A stretch of 64,000 nt of DNA, taken from NCBI GenBank assembly GCA_949299545.1, contig CASGAM010000006.1:157849-221848 (forward strand), in the 5' to 3' direction. The position numbers were made by a program, and so were the translations under genes. Below the pieces are notes generated by a model that did not search any database, was not told the origin of the DNA, and worked only from the letters and a program-made list of their open reading frames with translations. The DNA comes from an uncultured Prevotellaceae bacterium (GTDB taxonomy: Bacteria > Bacteroidota > Bacteroidia > Bacteroidales > Bacteroidaceae). This document shows, piece by piece, positions 45,279 to 54,833 of this stretch. Within the stretch, counting starts at the first letter, position 1; each line of letters begins with the position of its first letter.

Positions 45279-47522
45279 ATGGAAATTGTTTATTTAAGTT
45301 TTATTTTGTTCCTGTTTGTACTGGCAATCGTGGATTTGAATGTTGGTGTCAGTAACGACGCAGTCAATTTTTTAAATTCAGCCATAGGGGCAAAAGTGGC
45401 ACGTTTCCGGACGGTGCTGATTATTGCTTCAATCGGCGTCTTTGTCGGTGCGACCATGAGCAACGGTATGATGGATATTGCAAGACATGGTATCTTCCAG
45501 CCGCAGATGTTCAGTTTCAACGATTTGTTGTGCATATTCTTGGCGGTGATGGTGACGGATGTGGTGCTGTTGGACGTTTTCAATACGCTAGGAATGCCGA
45601 CTTCCACAACGGTTTCAATGGTATTTGAGTTGTTGGGGGGAACCTTTATACTGGCCTTGTTGAAGATAGCATCCGACGAGACAGGGGCGTTAGGGTTTGC
45701 CGAGTTGATGAATACGGACAAGGCTCTATCCGTCATTTTGGGCATTTTCTTGTCCGTGGCAGTGGCATTTGTTTTCGGAGTGGTTGTCCAGTGGATATCG
45801 CGTTTGATATTTACGTTTAATTATAAGAAGAACTTAAAATGGATGGCCGGTGTTTTCGGTGGCATTGCAACCACGGCGATTGTTTATTTCGCGTTGTTGA
45901 AAGGCTTGAAAGGGTCTACCATGATGACGCCGGAGCTTGTGACATGGACCAATGAGCATACGTGGGAATTTATCGGATGGTGTTTCTTGGGAAGTACGCT
46001 TCTCATGCAGTTGCTTCATATCCTGGGGGTCAATGTTTTTAAGATTATTATCTTCATGGGTACTTTTGCTTTGGCAATGGCTTTTGCAGGCAATGACCTT
46101 GTAAACTTTGTGGGAGTGCCTTTGGCAGCCTATTCGGCGTATCAGGACTTTACGGCCAATGGAGCAGGGAATGCAGATACTTATTTAATGGGGACTTTGA
46201 ATGAGAGCGCCAAGACGCCATTTATTTTTCTTCTGCTTTCCGGCGTCATTATGGTTTATTCTTTGGCGACTTCAAAGAAGGCAAAGAATGTTATCAAGAC
46301 TTCTGTGGATTTATCGCGCCAGGATGAAGGTGAAGAGATGTTCGGTTCATCAAGGGTGGCCCGCAGCATTGTTCGTGGTTCTAATGGCTTAGGTGAGTTT
46401 TATTCCAAATATATGCCGGTCAAAATTCAAAAATGGATTGATGCGCGTTTTAATAAAGAAGAAGTGATGTTGGAAAATGGGGCAGCTTTTGATTTGGTGA
46501 GGGCTTCAGTCAACCTTGTATTGGCAGGCTTGTTGATTGCCCTGGGTACATCATTGAAGTTACCGCTTTCAACCACTTATGTCACTTTTATTGTAGCAAT
46601 GGGAACATCGTTGGCCGATAGGGCATGGACGCGCGAAAGCGCCGTATTCCGCATAACTGGGGTATTGAATGTGATTGGTGGATGGTTCCTCACGGCCGGT
46701 ATCGCTTTTTCAGTATGTGCGCTGGTTACGGTTGCCATGTATTATGGCGGTGTTGTGGTGATGGCTCTGTTCGTTTTTGCGGCCATATTTATTCTGATCA
46801 AGAGTAATTTTATTGCAAAGTCAAAAGAAGAAATAGACTCTCAGGATCTCATCTTCAGGAATATCATGGCCAGCAAAGATACTGCGGAGAACTGGTTGTT
46901 GTTGAGGAAGCACGTCTGCATAACGCAGCAGAACATGCTCGATTTCATATGGAAAACTTACGAAGAGGTTGTGGACGGTTTTGTCAATGAGGATCTGAAG
47001 GCTCTGCGCCGCAGCACCAAACGGATTGAGGCAGAGAAGTCGCACCGTAAAAAATTGCGCCAACGCGAACTGGTTGGTATGCGCCGTATTGACAAGCAAC
47101 TGTCGCTGGAAAAAAACACATGGTTTCATTTGGCCTCCAACAGCGGGGAGCAAATGTATTACTGTCTGAAACGTATGATAGAGCCTTGCAAGGAACATGT
47201 CGATAATCATTTCAATCCATTGTCGGCAGAATGTGTGGAAGAGCTGTTGCCGGTGAAGAAAAAAATAGTGGATTATATCATGAGGAGCGAGCAGATAGTG
47301 GAAGATCATGATTACAGTAAAATCGATGCGTTGCTGGCCGAGGAAGAGCAATACAAATCGGAACTTTCTGCGTTGCGGAAAACACAGGAAGACAGGATGC
47401 AAATGGACCAGTCGCAAGGGCTGAAAGTGTCGTTGGTTTACCTGAATCTTTTACAGGAAACTCAGGAGTTGCTCAGTGGTTTACGGCATTATTTAAGGGC
47501 TTATCGCCATTTTCAACAGTGA
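45279..47522 (+). CDS. PiT-family inorganic phosphate transporter with PhoU-like C-terminal domain
   Basis: I start it at the ATG at 45279 (MEIVYLSFILFLFVLAIVDL), giving ~747 residues. The first ~500 residues are a ten-or-more-helix PiT permease with the duplicated family motif: VGVSNDAVNFLNSAIGAKVA near the start, and GNDLVNFVGVPLAAYSAY and LPLSTTYVTFIVAMG later. The remaining ~240 residues are soluble, helical and charged (MLDFIWKTYEEVVDGFVNEDLKALRR; YLNLLQETQELLSGLRHYLRAYRHF) like PhoU. The fusion puts a possible phosphate-sensing or gating domain on the transporter. It is followed by a terminator and then ppk and ppx. Confidence 0.92.
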   Translation: MEIVYLSFILFLFVLAIVDLNVGVSNDAVNFLNSAIGAKVARFRTVLIIASIGVFVGATMSNGMMDIARHGIFQPQMFSFNDLLCIFLAVMVTDVVLLDVFNTLGMPTSTTVSMVFELLGGTFILALLKIASDETGALGFAELMNTDKALSVILGIFLSVAVAFVFGVVVQWISRLIFTFNYKKNLKWMAGVFGGIATTAIVYFALLKGLKGSTMMTPELVTWTNEHTWEFIGWCFLGSTLLMQLLHILGVNVFKIIIFMGTFALAMAFAGNDLVNFVGVPLAAYSAYQDFTANGAGNADTYLMGTLNESAKTPFIFLLLSGVIMVYSLATSKKAKNVIKTSVDLSRQDEGEEMFGSSRVARSIVRGSNGLGEFYSKYMPVKIQKWIDARFNKEEVMLENGAAFDLVRASVNLVLAGLLIALGTSLKLPLSTTYVTFIVAMGTSLADRAWTRESAVFRITGVLNVIGGWFLTAGIAFSVCALVTVAMYYGGVVVMALFVFAAIFILIKSNFIAKSKEEIDSQDLIFRNIMASKDTAENWLLLRKHVCITQQNMLDFIWKTYEEVVDGFVNEDLKALRRSTKRIEAEKSHRKKLRQRELVGMRRIDKQLSLEKNTWFHLASNSGEQMYYCLKRMIEPCKEHVDNHFNPLSAECVEELLPVKKKIVDYIMRSEQIVEDHDYSKIDALLAEEEQYKSELSALRKTQEDRMQMDQSQGLKVSLVYLNLLQETQELLSGLRHYLRAYRHFQQ

Positions 47523-47587
47523 TATCCTGGAATGGTTTCGGAACAGACAATGTGATTATGTGATTGAAAAGTATATAATTCATATAG

Positions 47588-47645
47588 AAAAGCCTTCATT
47601 GAGCAGAATTTTCAACAGAAATGACTGTTTTTTAAAGGCTTTTTG
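47588..47645 (+). terminator. Likely terminator after the PiT gene
   Basis: AAAAGCCTT (47588-47596) pairs with AAGGCTTTT (47635-47643) around a large 38-base loop, followed by T-rich sequence. The loop is long, so strength is uncertain. Confidence 0.5.
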
Positions 47646-47670
47646 TATATTTAAACGATGAAAAGAACAA

Positions 47671-49773
47671 ATGACTTGTATGGACAAGAAACGGAAAATG
47701 AAACATCCAGAGGAAACTATACCTCGTGATGTAAGTTGGATGTATTTCAATTACAGGATATTGCAGGAAGCTCAAAACAAATCGGTGCCTTTGTTGGAAC
47801 GTTTAGGCTTTATGGGTATTTACAGCAATAATTTGGATGAGTTCTTCCGAGTTCGTATGGCAACGTTGGCGCGCATCGCTGAAAGCGAACTCAAACAGAT
47901 GAAAGGAGAACGCGAAGTTGCCCTGAAAACCATCAAAACGATTAACCGGTTAAATGCGGAGTATAACCGTGAATTTGAACACGTGATGCAGCTCTTGACA
48001 AAAGAACTGGAGCAGGAAAACCTGTGTATTGTCAACGAAGGACAGTTGGATGATGTACAAGCCGGTTTCATCAGGCAATATTTCAGGAACCAACTGGCTG
48101 GTTTTACCAATCCTGTTTGGTTATCAAAAGTCGGTTTGTTGGCTAACGAGACGGATGACAGTATATATTTGGCCGTCAAGCTTGTCAAATGGCCTGACGA
48201 TGACGGTAAAGAGAAAAAAGATTATGCCATAGTCCGGGTGCCGGTAGAGCGGTTTGGCCGTTTCTTGCGTTTGCCTGACCGTGATGGTAAACATTGCATT
48301 ATGTTTTTGGATGATGTCATCCGTTTTTGTCTGCCGATGATTTTCACCAGTGTCGATTTCGATCATTTTGAGGCTTATTCCTTTAAGTTCACCAAGGATG
48401 CAGAGATGGAACTTGACAACGAACTGGATGCCGGGACGATGCAAAAGGTGCAGAGAGGGGTGAAGAGCCGTAAAAACGGGCAACCCATTCGTGTGATTTC
48501 GGATGCCGGCATGCCGAAAGATCTTTTCCGACGGATTATGAAGCGGTTGTCTCTTGACAAGTATGACACGACCATTTCAGGTGGCCGTTACCATAATCAT
48601 AAGGATTTGATGAAGTTTCCCGATTGCGGACGCTGCGATCTGAAGTATCCGGCATGGCCGCCTTTGTTCAAGCCTGAATTTACGGGAGCGAGAAGCATGC
48701 TTGATCTGATTCGTGAGGAAGACAGATTCTTGCATGTCCCTTATCATTCTTTTGACCATTATATCCAGTTATTGTGTGAGTCAGCGATATCGCCGCGTGT
48801 CAAAGCCATTAAAACAACGCTCTATCGGTTGGCGAAAGACAGCAAGGTGGTTGAGGCGTTGATTGCTGCAGCCAAGAATGGTAAAAAAGTGACGGTTGTC
48901 ATTGAATTGTTGGCACGCTTTGATGAGGCCAGCAACATCAAGTGGAGCAAAAGGATGAAAGATGCCGGCATCAACGTGGTCTTTGGAGTGGAAGGTCTGA
49001 AAGTTCATTCAAAACTTTTGTACATCGAAGCCGAACAGGGTCGGAGTATTGCTTGTATCGGCACCGGTAATTTTCATGAAGGCAATGCCAAGGTCTATAC
49101 CGATTGCCTGTTGATGACCGCTTCGCAGCCTATTGTGAAAGATGTGGCCAATGTGTTCAATTTCATCGAGAAGCCGTTTATTCCCATAAAGTTCAAAGAG
49201 TTGTTGGTATCACCCAATGCCATGAAGAAGAACGTCATGGCTATGATTCAGACGGAAATCAAGAATAAACAGTTGGGACGTCCTGCATTTATCAAGGTGA
49301 AAATCAACCATATTACAGATGACGAGATAATTAAGAAACTCTACGAGGCCTCAGTTGCCGGCGTCAAGATAGATATGCTTGTGAGAGGAAACTGTGGCAT
49401 TGTGACCGGTATTCCGGGAGTCAGTGACTGTATTACCATACATGGTATAATCGACCGGTATCTGGAACACAGCCGGATACTGATATTCTGTAACGGCGGC
49501 GATGAACGCTATTTCATAGGTAGCGCCGACTGGATGCCGCGTAATCTCGATCACCGTGTGGAGGTGATGACACCTGTGTATAATCCCCTCATCAAACAAG
49601 AATTGAGACGGATTGTAGATTGGGGCTTTGCCGATACATCGAAAGGGCGGGTCGTTGACGGTAGCGGCGACAATCTGCTTGTCGGTTTGGGACAAACAGG
49701 GCAGCCGTTCCGTTCGCAAGAGGCGCTTTACAATTATTACAAGGAACAAATCACGATAGAAAAACAACCTTAA
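47671..49773 (+). CDS. ppk: Polyphosphate kinase 1
   Basis: A 700-residue enzyme that builds polyphosphate from ATP. The N domain begins ETIPRDVSWMYFNYRILQEAQN; the head domain follows; two phospholipase-D-like catalytic domains contain the autophosphorylated His in GLKVHSKLLYIE and the second His in RYLEHSRILIFCNGGD, with IGTGNFHEGNAKVYTDCLLMT and FIGSADWMPRNLDHRVE. The length is typical. An ATG three codons downstream (47680) is an alternative start. It is 11 bases upstream of ppx. Confidence 0.96.
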   Translation: MTCMDKKRKMKHPEETIPRDVSWMYFNYRILQEAQNKSVPLLERLGFMGIYSNNLDEFFRVRMATLARIAESELKQMKGEREVALKTIKTINRLNAEYNREFEHVMQLLTKELEQENLCIVNEGQLDDVQAGFIRQYFRNQLAGFTNPVWLSKVGLLANETDDSIYLAVKLVKWPDDDGKEKKDYAIVRVPVERFGRFLRLPDRDGKHCIMFLDDVIRFCLPMIFTSVDFDHFEAYSFKFTKDAEMELDNELDAGTMQKVQRGVKSRKNGQPIRVISDAGMPKDLFRRIMKRLSLDKYDTTISGGRYHNHKDLMKFPDCGRCDLKYPAWPPLFKPEFTGARSMLDLIREEDRFLHVPYHSFDHYIQLLCESAISPRVKAIKTTLYRLAKDSKVVEALIAAAKNGKKVTVVIELLARFDEASNIKWSKRMKDAGINVVFGVEGLKVHSKLLYIEAEQGRSIACIGTGNFHEGNAKVYTDCLLMTASQPIVKDVANVFNFIEKPFIPIKFKELLVSPNAMKKNVMAMIQTEIKNKQLGRPAFIKVKINHITDDEIIKKLYEASVAGVKIDMLVRGNCGIVTGIPGVSDCITIHGIIDRYLEHSRILIFCNGGDERYFIGSADWMPRNLDHRVEVMTPVYNPLIKQELRRIVDWGFADTSKGRVVDGSGDNLLVGLGQTGQPFRSQEALYNYYKEQITIEKQP

Positions 49774-49784
49774 ACATATTCAAT

Positions 49785-50786
49785 ATGGCAAACGGACAGA
49801 ATTATGCGGCTATTGATATCGGAACCAATGCCGCCCGGTTGTTGATCAAGAACATTGACCACAATCCTTACGGTGAGACGACATTCAGAAAAGTGCTTTT
49901 CATCCGATACCCCTTGAGATTGGGACTTGACGTGTTTGCCAAAGGTAAAATCGGCAAAGAGCGCGCTCAGTCCATGATGCTCATGATAAAAGGTTTCAAG
50001 GCGATGATGCGCCTTTACGACGTGACCGACTACCGTGCCTGTGCCACCAGTGCCATGCGTGACGCGAAGAACGGTAAGGAACTTATCAAGAAAATTGAGA
50101 AGAAAACCGGAATCAGGATTGACATCATAGATGGCAAGGAAGAGGCCGGCATCCTTTACAGCAACCATATCGAGAAAGTGCCCGACAAGGAAGGTACTTT
50201 CGTTTATGTTGATGTCGGTGGCGGAAGCACGGAAATAACGCTTATCAGCAAAGGTAATCTTGTCGGCTCGATGAGTTATAATGTCGGTACGATAAGGTGG
50301 CTCAACAAAGCGGTCAAGGAGGGCATCATCGACGGGCTCAAGTCCGACATGCAGGGTATGTTTGCCAATTACGGTCCGATAAACATCATAGGTAGTGGGG
50401 GCAACATCAACAAACTTTTCCGGCTGGCAGAGGACAAGAACAAGAAAGAACTTAAAATGCCGGTCAGTTCTCTCGTGGCGTTGCATAAGCAATTATCGCC
50501 TTTGTCTGTTGACGAACGTATGTCACGGTTCAACCTCAAACCCGACCGTGCCGATGTGATTGTGCCTGCTGCAGAGATTTTCATGATTGTGGCTGAATGC
50601 CTGAAATCGGAATATATTTACGTGCCGACCATCGGATTGGCCGACGGCATTATCGATTCGTTGTATTCCGACGAAATGCGGCAGCGTCAGAAACGCATCA
50701 ATGAGAACAGGCAGTTGCTATCGGCCGATGTAATGAATGTTTCTGTTGCAGAAGATATGGAGGAGGGCAGTTGTAGTACGGATTGA
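49785..50786 (+). CDS. ppx: Exopolyphosphatase / guanosine-pentaphosphate phosphatase family
   Basis: A 333-residue ASKHA-fold phosphatase with YAAIDIGTNAARLLI (phosphate-1 motif), a conserved ACATSAMRDAKNGKELIKKI segment and VYVDVGGGSTEITLI (phosphate-2 motif). The size fits the short Ppx/GppA group lacking the C-terminal HD domain. Being directly downstream of ppk, it most likely hydrolyses polyphosphate, opposing Ppk; action on pppGpp is the alternative. Confidence 0.93.
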   Translation: MANGQNYAAIDIGTNAARLLIKNIDHNPYGETTFRKVLFIRYPLRLGLDVFAKGKIGKERAQSMMLMIKGFKAMMRLYDVTDYRACATSAMRDAKNGKELIKKIEKKTGIRIDIIDGKEEAGILYSNHIEKVPDKEGTFVYVDVGGGSTEITLISKGNLVGSMSYNVGTIRWLNKAVKEGIIDGLKSDMQGMFANYGPINIIGSGGNINKLFRLAEDKNKKELKMPVSSLVALHKQLSPLSVDERMSRFNLKPDRADVIVPAAEIFMIVAECLKSEYIYVPTIGLADGIIDSLYSDEMRQRQKRINENRQLLSADVMNVSVAEDMEEGSCSTD

Positions 50787-50852
50787 CATCTTACAAATAC
50801 ATGGCTGTCTCCGTTTTTTGACGGCAGTTTAGTGTAATTTTAATAGCTTGAT

Positions 50853-51854
50853 ATGATGATTGAACCAATATATGCTCCCGATGCCGGCAGGTATTCCAAC
50901 GGCATGCTTTACCGGCGGTGCGGCAACAGTGGTGTGCTGTTGCCGGCCATTTCATTGGGCTTCTGGCACAATTTTGGAGATGTTGATACTTTTTCCACGG
51001 CAAAGTCCATTGCGCATTATGCCTTTGATCACGGTATCACACATTTCGACCTGGCCAATAATTATGGACCCTCATATGGTTCGGCCGAAGAGACGCTCGG
51101 CTTGCTGATGCGGAAATCTTTTGCGCCATACAGGGACGAATTGTTTATTTCAACAAAAGCCGGTCACGACATGTGGCCGGGACCGTACGGCAACTGGGGT
51201 TCCCGCAAACATCTGTTTGCCAGTATAGATCAAAGCCTGAAACGGATGAGCCTGGACTATGTGGATGTATTCTATTCTCACCGGTATGACCCCGAAACAC
51301 CGTTGGAAGAAACTTTGCAAGCATTGGTAGACATTGTCCGCAGCGGGAAAGCATTGTACGTAGGTCTTTCAAAATATCCGAAAGAGCAGGCGGAGAAAGC
51401 TTACCGTTATTTGGAGAAACGGGATGTTCCGTGTTTGGCATATCAGGGGCGTTATAATCTTTTTGCGCGTGAACCTGAACAACAGGGTATTCTGGAACAG
51501 GCGAAAGCCAACGGAGTCGGATTCGTTGCCTTTTCTCCTTTGGCACAAGGTTTACTGACTGACCGTTATCTTAATGGTATCCCTGAAGATTCGCGCATGG
51601 CAAGAGGGGCCTTCCTGAAAAAAGAGGCGTTGACAGAAGAAGTCCTAAGTCGTATTATGGCATTGAACAATATTGCCGGGCAGCGGGGACAGACGTTGGC
51701 CGAAATGGCATTGGCCTGGTTGTTGAAAGATGATATGGTGACGTCAGTCATTGTCGGTGCCAGTTCCGTCAAACAGTTGGAGTCTAATCTTAAAGCGTTG
51801 GATAATATTTCTTTTTCATACGACGAACTTGAGTTTATAAACAGTATTGAATAA
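50853..51854 (+). CDS. Aldo/keto reductase (YghZ-like)
   Basis: A 333-residue NADPH-dependent reductase with an (alpha/beta)8 barrel. The catalytic tetrad is visible as Asp and Tyr in HFDLANNYGPSYGSAEE, Lys in FISTKAG and His in DVFYSHRYDPETPLEE; the cofactor region is LAWLLKDDMVTSVIVGASSVKQLESNL. The MWPGPYGNWGSRKHL segment is typical of the YghZ group, which can reduce L-glyceraldehyde-3-phosphate and methylglyoxal. It follows ppx by 66 bases and may be on the same transcript. Confidence 0.93.
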   Translation: MMIEPIYAPDAGRYSNGMLYRRCGNSGVLLPAISLGFWHNFGDVDTFSTAKSIAHYAFDHGITHFDLANNYGPSYGSAEETLGLLMRKSFAPYRDELFISTKAGHDMWPGPYGNWGSRKHLFASIDQSLKRMSLDYVDVFYSHRYDPETPLEETLQALVDIVRSGKALYVGLSKYPKEQAEKAYRYLEKRDVPCLAYQGRYNLFAREPEQQGILEQAKANGVGFVAFSPLAQGLLTDRYLNGIPEDSRMARGAFLKKEALTEEVLSRIMALNNIAGQRGQTLAEMALAWLLKDDMVTSVIVGASSVKQLESNLKALDNISFSYDELEFINSIE

Positions 51855-52291
51855 AAGACGTTTATCATCATTGTAGCCTGTTGCGTTATTATTGATATTT
51901 GTGTTGGCTTTGTTGCCAAGTGTATATAGTTTTTTGTAGTAGTTTAACCTGTTTTGATGCTGACGGAAGTACTCCGAAAAGCAAGCGGTCGCAGCATTTG
52001 CTGCGTGCGGTCGCCTCGTAGAAGCGACAGGTTGGAAATTTTGTTGCGTGCGCACGCTGTGGAAGAGGTTGTGTGCGACGTTATATTTTATATATGCTTT
52101 AAGTCTAATTTATTGTTTTATGGCTAGATATGGCGATGCTTGTTGCTCCAAGATGTGTAAGTGTCGAGACAGCTATACTTCTCCATAACATTGTCAGCTA
52201 TGAGGGTAATCAATGATGGTGAATGCTTGACTGTAAATATCTTTCGGCTTTTATGAATCATATCAGTTGGCTACAGTTCTTGATATATGCA
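51855..52291. other. Convergent gap holding a degraded palindromic repeat
   Basis: This gap lies between the aldo/keto reductase and the end of the arabinose operon. It contains repeat copy 2 and, at its right side, the operon terminator. No coding signal was found in the rest. Confidence 0.6.
51986..52055. repeat. Palindromic intergenic repeat, copy 2 (degenerate)
   Basis: GTAGAAGCGACAGG (52018-52031) followed by AAATTTTGTTGCG matches the right half of copy 1 with a few changes. The left half, GCGGTCGCAGCATTTGCTGC, is a looser version with its own short palindromes. Confidence 0.7.
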
Positions 52292-52335
52292 AAGAACCAC
52301 CCCTGTACGGAAACGGAGGTGGTTCTTATTTTGTT
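52292..52335 (-). terminator. Terminator of the arabinose operon
   Basis: AAGAACCACC (52292-52301) and GGTGGTTCTT (52318-52327) form a perfect 10-bp stem just past the rpiB stop; T-rich sequence follows on the plus strand too, so it may also end transcription from the left. Confidence 0.8.
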
Positions 52336-52351
52336 TGGGATAGAGTGTTGC

Positions 52352-52792
52352 TTATTTTACGGTCATTTTGTCGATACGCTTCTGATGGCGTCCGCCTTCA
52401 AATTCAGTAGCAAAGAACTCATCCATGATTTTACGTGCCATATCAGTGTCGATGAAACGGCCGGGCATGACCAACACGTTGGCATTGTTGTGCTGACGGC
52501 ATAAATGGGCTATTTCCGGAATCCAGCTCAAGCCGGCACGGATGCCCTGATGCTTGTTCAGCGTCATGCTGATGCCTTCACCGCTACCGCAGATGGCGAT
52601 GCCCGGATAGCATTCGCCGCTCTCAACGGCTAATGCGAGTGGGTGTGCATAGTCTGCATAGTCGCAGCTGGCTTCGGAGTCTGTCCCGAAATCTTTGTAG
52701 GCATAACCTTTCTCCGTCAGGTATTCTTTGACGAACTGTTTCAAGGCATAGCCTGCGTGGTCGGAAGCCAGACCAACTATTTTCACTTCCAT
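52352..52792 (-). CDS. rpiB: Ribose-5-phosphate isomerase B
   Basis: A 146-residue isomerase interconverting ribose-5-phosphate and ribulose-5-phosphate. It opens KIVGLASDHAGYALKQFV and has the active-site Cys in GIAICGSGEGISMTLNKHQGIRAGL and the HNNANVLVMPGRF segment, all typical of the LacAB/RpiB family. Its ATG overlaps the transketolase stop (TGATG), so translation is probably coupled. It is the last gene of the arabinose/pentose-phosphate operon. Confidence 0.96.
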   Translation of the reverse strand: MEVKIVGLASDHAGYALKQFVKEYLTEKGYAYKDFGTDSEASCDYADYAHPLALAVESGECYPGIAICGSGEGISMTLNKHQGIRAGLSWIPEIAHLCRQHNNANVLVMPGRFIDTDMARKIMDEFFATEFEGGRHQKRIDKMTVK

Positions 52793-54807
52793 CAGAACAT
52801 TGCTTTTACTTGGTTGTAAACGTTCTGGGCGGTAAAGCCGAGCTTCTCGTCAAGCACTTTGTAAGGTGCTGAGAATCCGAAACTTTCCAATCCGAATACT
52901 TTGCCGTTGGCACCGACAAGTCCCAAAAGGTTGACAGGAAGACCGGCTGTCAGACCGAATATCTTAGCACCAGCCGGCAATACGCTTTCCTGATACTCAG
53001 CACTCTGACTGCGGAACAGACCTTCAGAAGGACAGCTGACGATGCGTACCTTCAAACCGTCGTTGCGTAAGAGGGCAGCACCTGCGACCAACGTGGAAAC
53101 CTCGGAGCCTGAAGCAACCAGGATAACATCCGGATTCTCGTCAGAACCTGCAACGATGTATGCACCTTTGGCAGACTGTGAATAGTCGTTTCCGGCCGGT
53201 AACATCTCGATGTTCTGGCGTGAAAGAATCAATGCAGACGGGGTGTCAACATTTTCCATAGCGAGTTTCCAGCAAGCGGTAGTCTCTTCGGCATCTGCCG
53301 GGCGGAGTACCAGCATGGAGTTCTTGCCGTGGTGGTTCTTGAGTTTTTCCATCAGGCGGATTTGTGCTTCCTGTTCAACCGGTTCGTGAGTAGGACCGTC
53401 TTCGCCGACACGAAATGCGTCGTGAGTCCAGATGAACTTCACCGGCAACTGCATCAATGCAGCCATACGTACAGCCGGTTTCATGTAGTCTGAGAATACG
53501 AAGAATGTACCGCAGGCTGCGATGACACCGCCATGAAGAGCCATACCGATGCAGCAGCATGCCATTGTCAGTTCGGCAACACCGGCCTGGAAGAAAGCAC
53601 CGCTGAAGTCGCCGGATGTGAAGGCGTGGGTCTTTTTCAAGAAGCCGTCTGTCTTGTCTGAGTTTGAAAGGTCGGCTGAAGCACAAACCATGTTGGGTAC
53701 TTGTTGTGCAAGTGCGCCCAATACAGCTGCTGAGGCATTGCGGGTAGCGTCGCCGGCTTTCTGTTGGATAGATGCCCAGTCTACCTTCGGCGCTGCGCCG
53801 CTGAACCATTCTGCTTGCTGAACGGCTTTATCCGGATTGGCGGCTGCCCATGCTTTTTCTTCTGCATATCTTTCGGCTACGATGGCTTTCAATTCTTCTG
53901 CACGGTTGGCATAAAGAGCTTTCACGTCGTCGAATATCATGAACGGGTTTTCAGGATCTGCGCCCAGGTTGATCATGGTATTCTTGTAGGCGTCGCCTCC
54001 CAACGGAGCGCCGTGAGTCTTGCAGTTGTGTTCGTAAGAAGAGTTGTCGTCTTTGCGTGCGCCTTTACCCATGATACATTTACCGATAATCAGGGTCGGA
54101 CGTTTCTCTTCAGCTTTAGCGGCTTTCAAGGCTTCGCGGATTTGATCGCAGTCGTTACCGTTGATTTCAATGACGTTCCAGCCCCATGAACGGTATTTCA
54201 TTGCTGTGTCTTCGGAGATGACGTCTTTGGTTTCAGTAGACAGCTGTATGTCGTTGGAATCGTAGAACATGATGAGGTTGTTCAGACCAAGATGTCCTGC
54301 GATACGGCCGCTGCCTTGTGAAATTTCTTCCTGTATACCACCGTCTGAGATATATGCGTAGATTGTTTCTTTGGCAAATGTCGGGTTACCGGTGCGAGCT
54401 GCAAGGAACTTGGCAGCGATGGCTGCACCTACGGCGAAAACATGTCCCTGTCCGAGGGGGCCGGACGTATTTTCAATGCCGCGCATAACGTCCACTTCAG
54501 GATGACCTGGAGTAGGAGAGTCCCACTGGCGCAACTGTTTCAGTTCATCGAGCGTGAACTTGCCGATGAGGGCGAGTTGTGAATAGAGCATGGGAGCCAT
54601 GTGTCCCGGATCGAGGAAGAAACGGTCGCGACCAACCCATTTCGGGTTAGACGGATCGTACTGAAGGAATTCGGAATACAGTACGTTGATAAAATCGGCA
54701 CCGCCCATGGCACCACCGGGATGGCCGGATTTAGCTTTCTCGACCATTGATGCAGCCAGTATTCGGATGTTGTCGGCTGCATGATTCATTACTTGTTTGC
54801 TATTCAT
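52792..54807 (-). CDS. tkt: Transketolase
   Basis: A 671-residue thiamine-diphosphate enzyme of the non-oxidative pentose phosphate pathway. Key pieces are AKSGHPGGAMGGADFINVLY, GPLGQGHVFAVGAAIAAKFL, the ThDP segment AYISDGGIQEEISQGSGRIAGHL with the Asp kept, RVGEDGPTHEPVEQ in the pyrimidine domain, and a C-terminal domain ending ENVYNQVKAMF-like. Full length. It is in the arabinose operon between araB (26-base gap) and rpiB (overlap), turning xylulose-5-phosphate into glycolytic intermediates. Confidence 0.96.
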   Translation of the reverse strand: MNSKQVMNHAADNIRILAASMVEKAKSGHPGGAMGGADFINVLYSEFLQYDPSNPKWVGRDRFFLDPGHMAPMLYSQLALIGKFTLDELKQLRQWDSPTPGHPEVDVMRGIENTSGPLGQGHVFAVGAAIAAKFLAARTGNPTFAKETIYAYISDGGIQEEISQGSGRIAGHLGLNNLIMFYDSNDIQLSTETKDVISEDTAMKYRSWGWNVIEINGNDCDQIREALKAAKAEEKRPTLIIGKCIMGKGARKDDNSSYEHNCKTHGAPLGGDAYKNTMINLGADPENPFMIFDDVKALYANRAEELKAIVAERYAEEKAWAAANPDKAVQQAEWFSGAAPKVDWASIQQKAGDATRNASAAVLGALAQQVPNMVCASADLSNSDKTDGFLKKTHAFTSGDFSGAFFQAGVAELTMACCCIGMALHGGVIAACGTFFVFSDYMKPAVRMAALMQLPVKFIWTHDAFRVGEDGPTHEPVEQEAQIRLMEKLKNHHGKNSMLVLRPADAEETTACWKLAMENVDTPSALILSRQNIEMLPAGNDYSQSAKGAYIVAGSDENPDVILVASGSEVSTLVAGAALLRNDGLKVRIVSCPSEGLFRSQSAEYQESVLPAGAKIFGLTAGLPVNLLGLVGANGKVFGLESFGFSAPYKVLDEKLGFTAQNVYNQVKAMF

Positions 54808-54833
54808 TTTTAATAAAGAATTGTGTTATAGTG

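Noticed and set aside
49770-50492. 240-codon minus-strand frame opposite ppx
   Set aside because: It is a shadow of a well-supported gene on the other strand, caused by codon bias.
53375-54189. Long frames on both strands across the transketolase gene
   Set aside because: They overlap strongly supported tkt coding sequence and match nothing recognisable.
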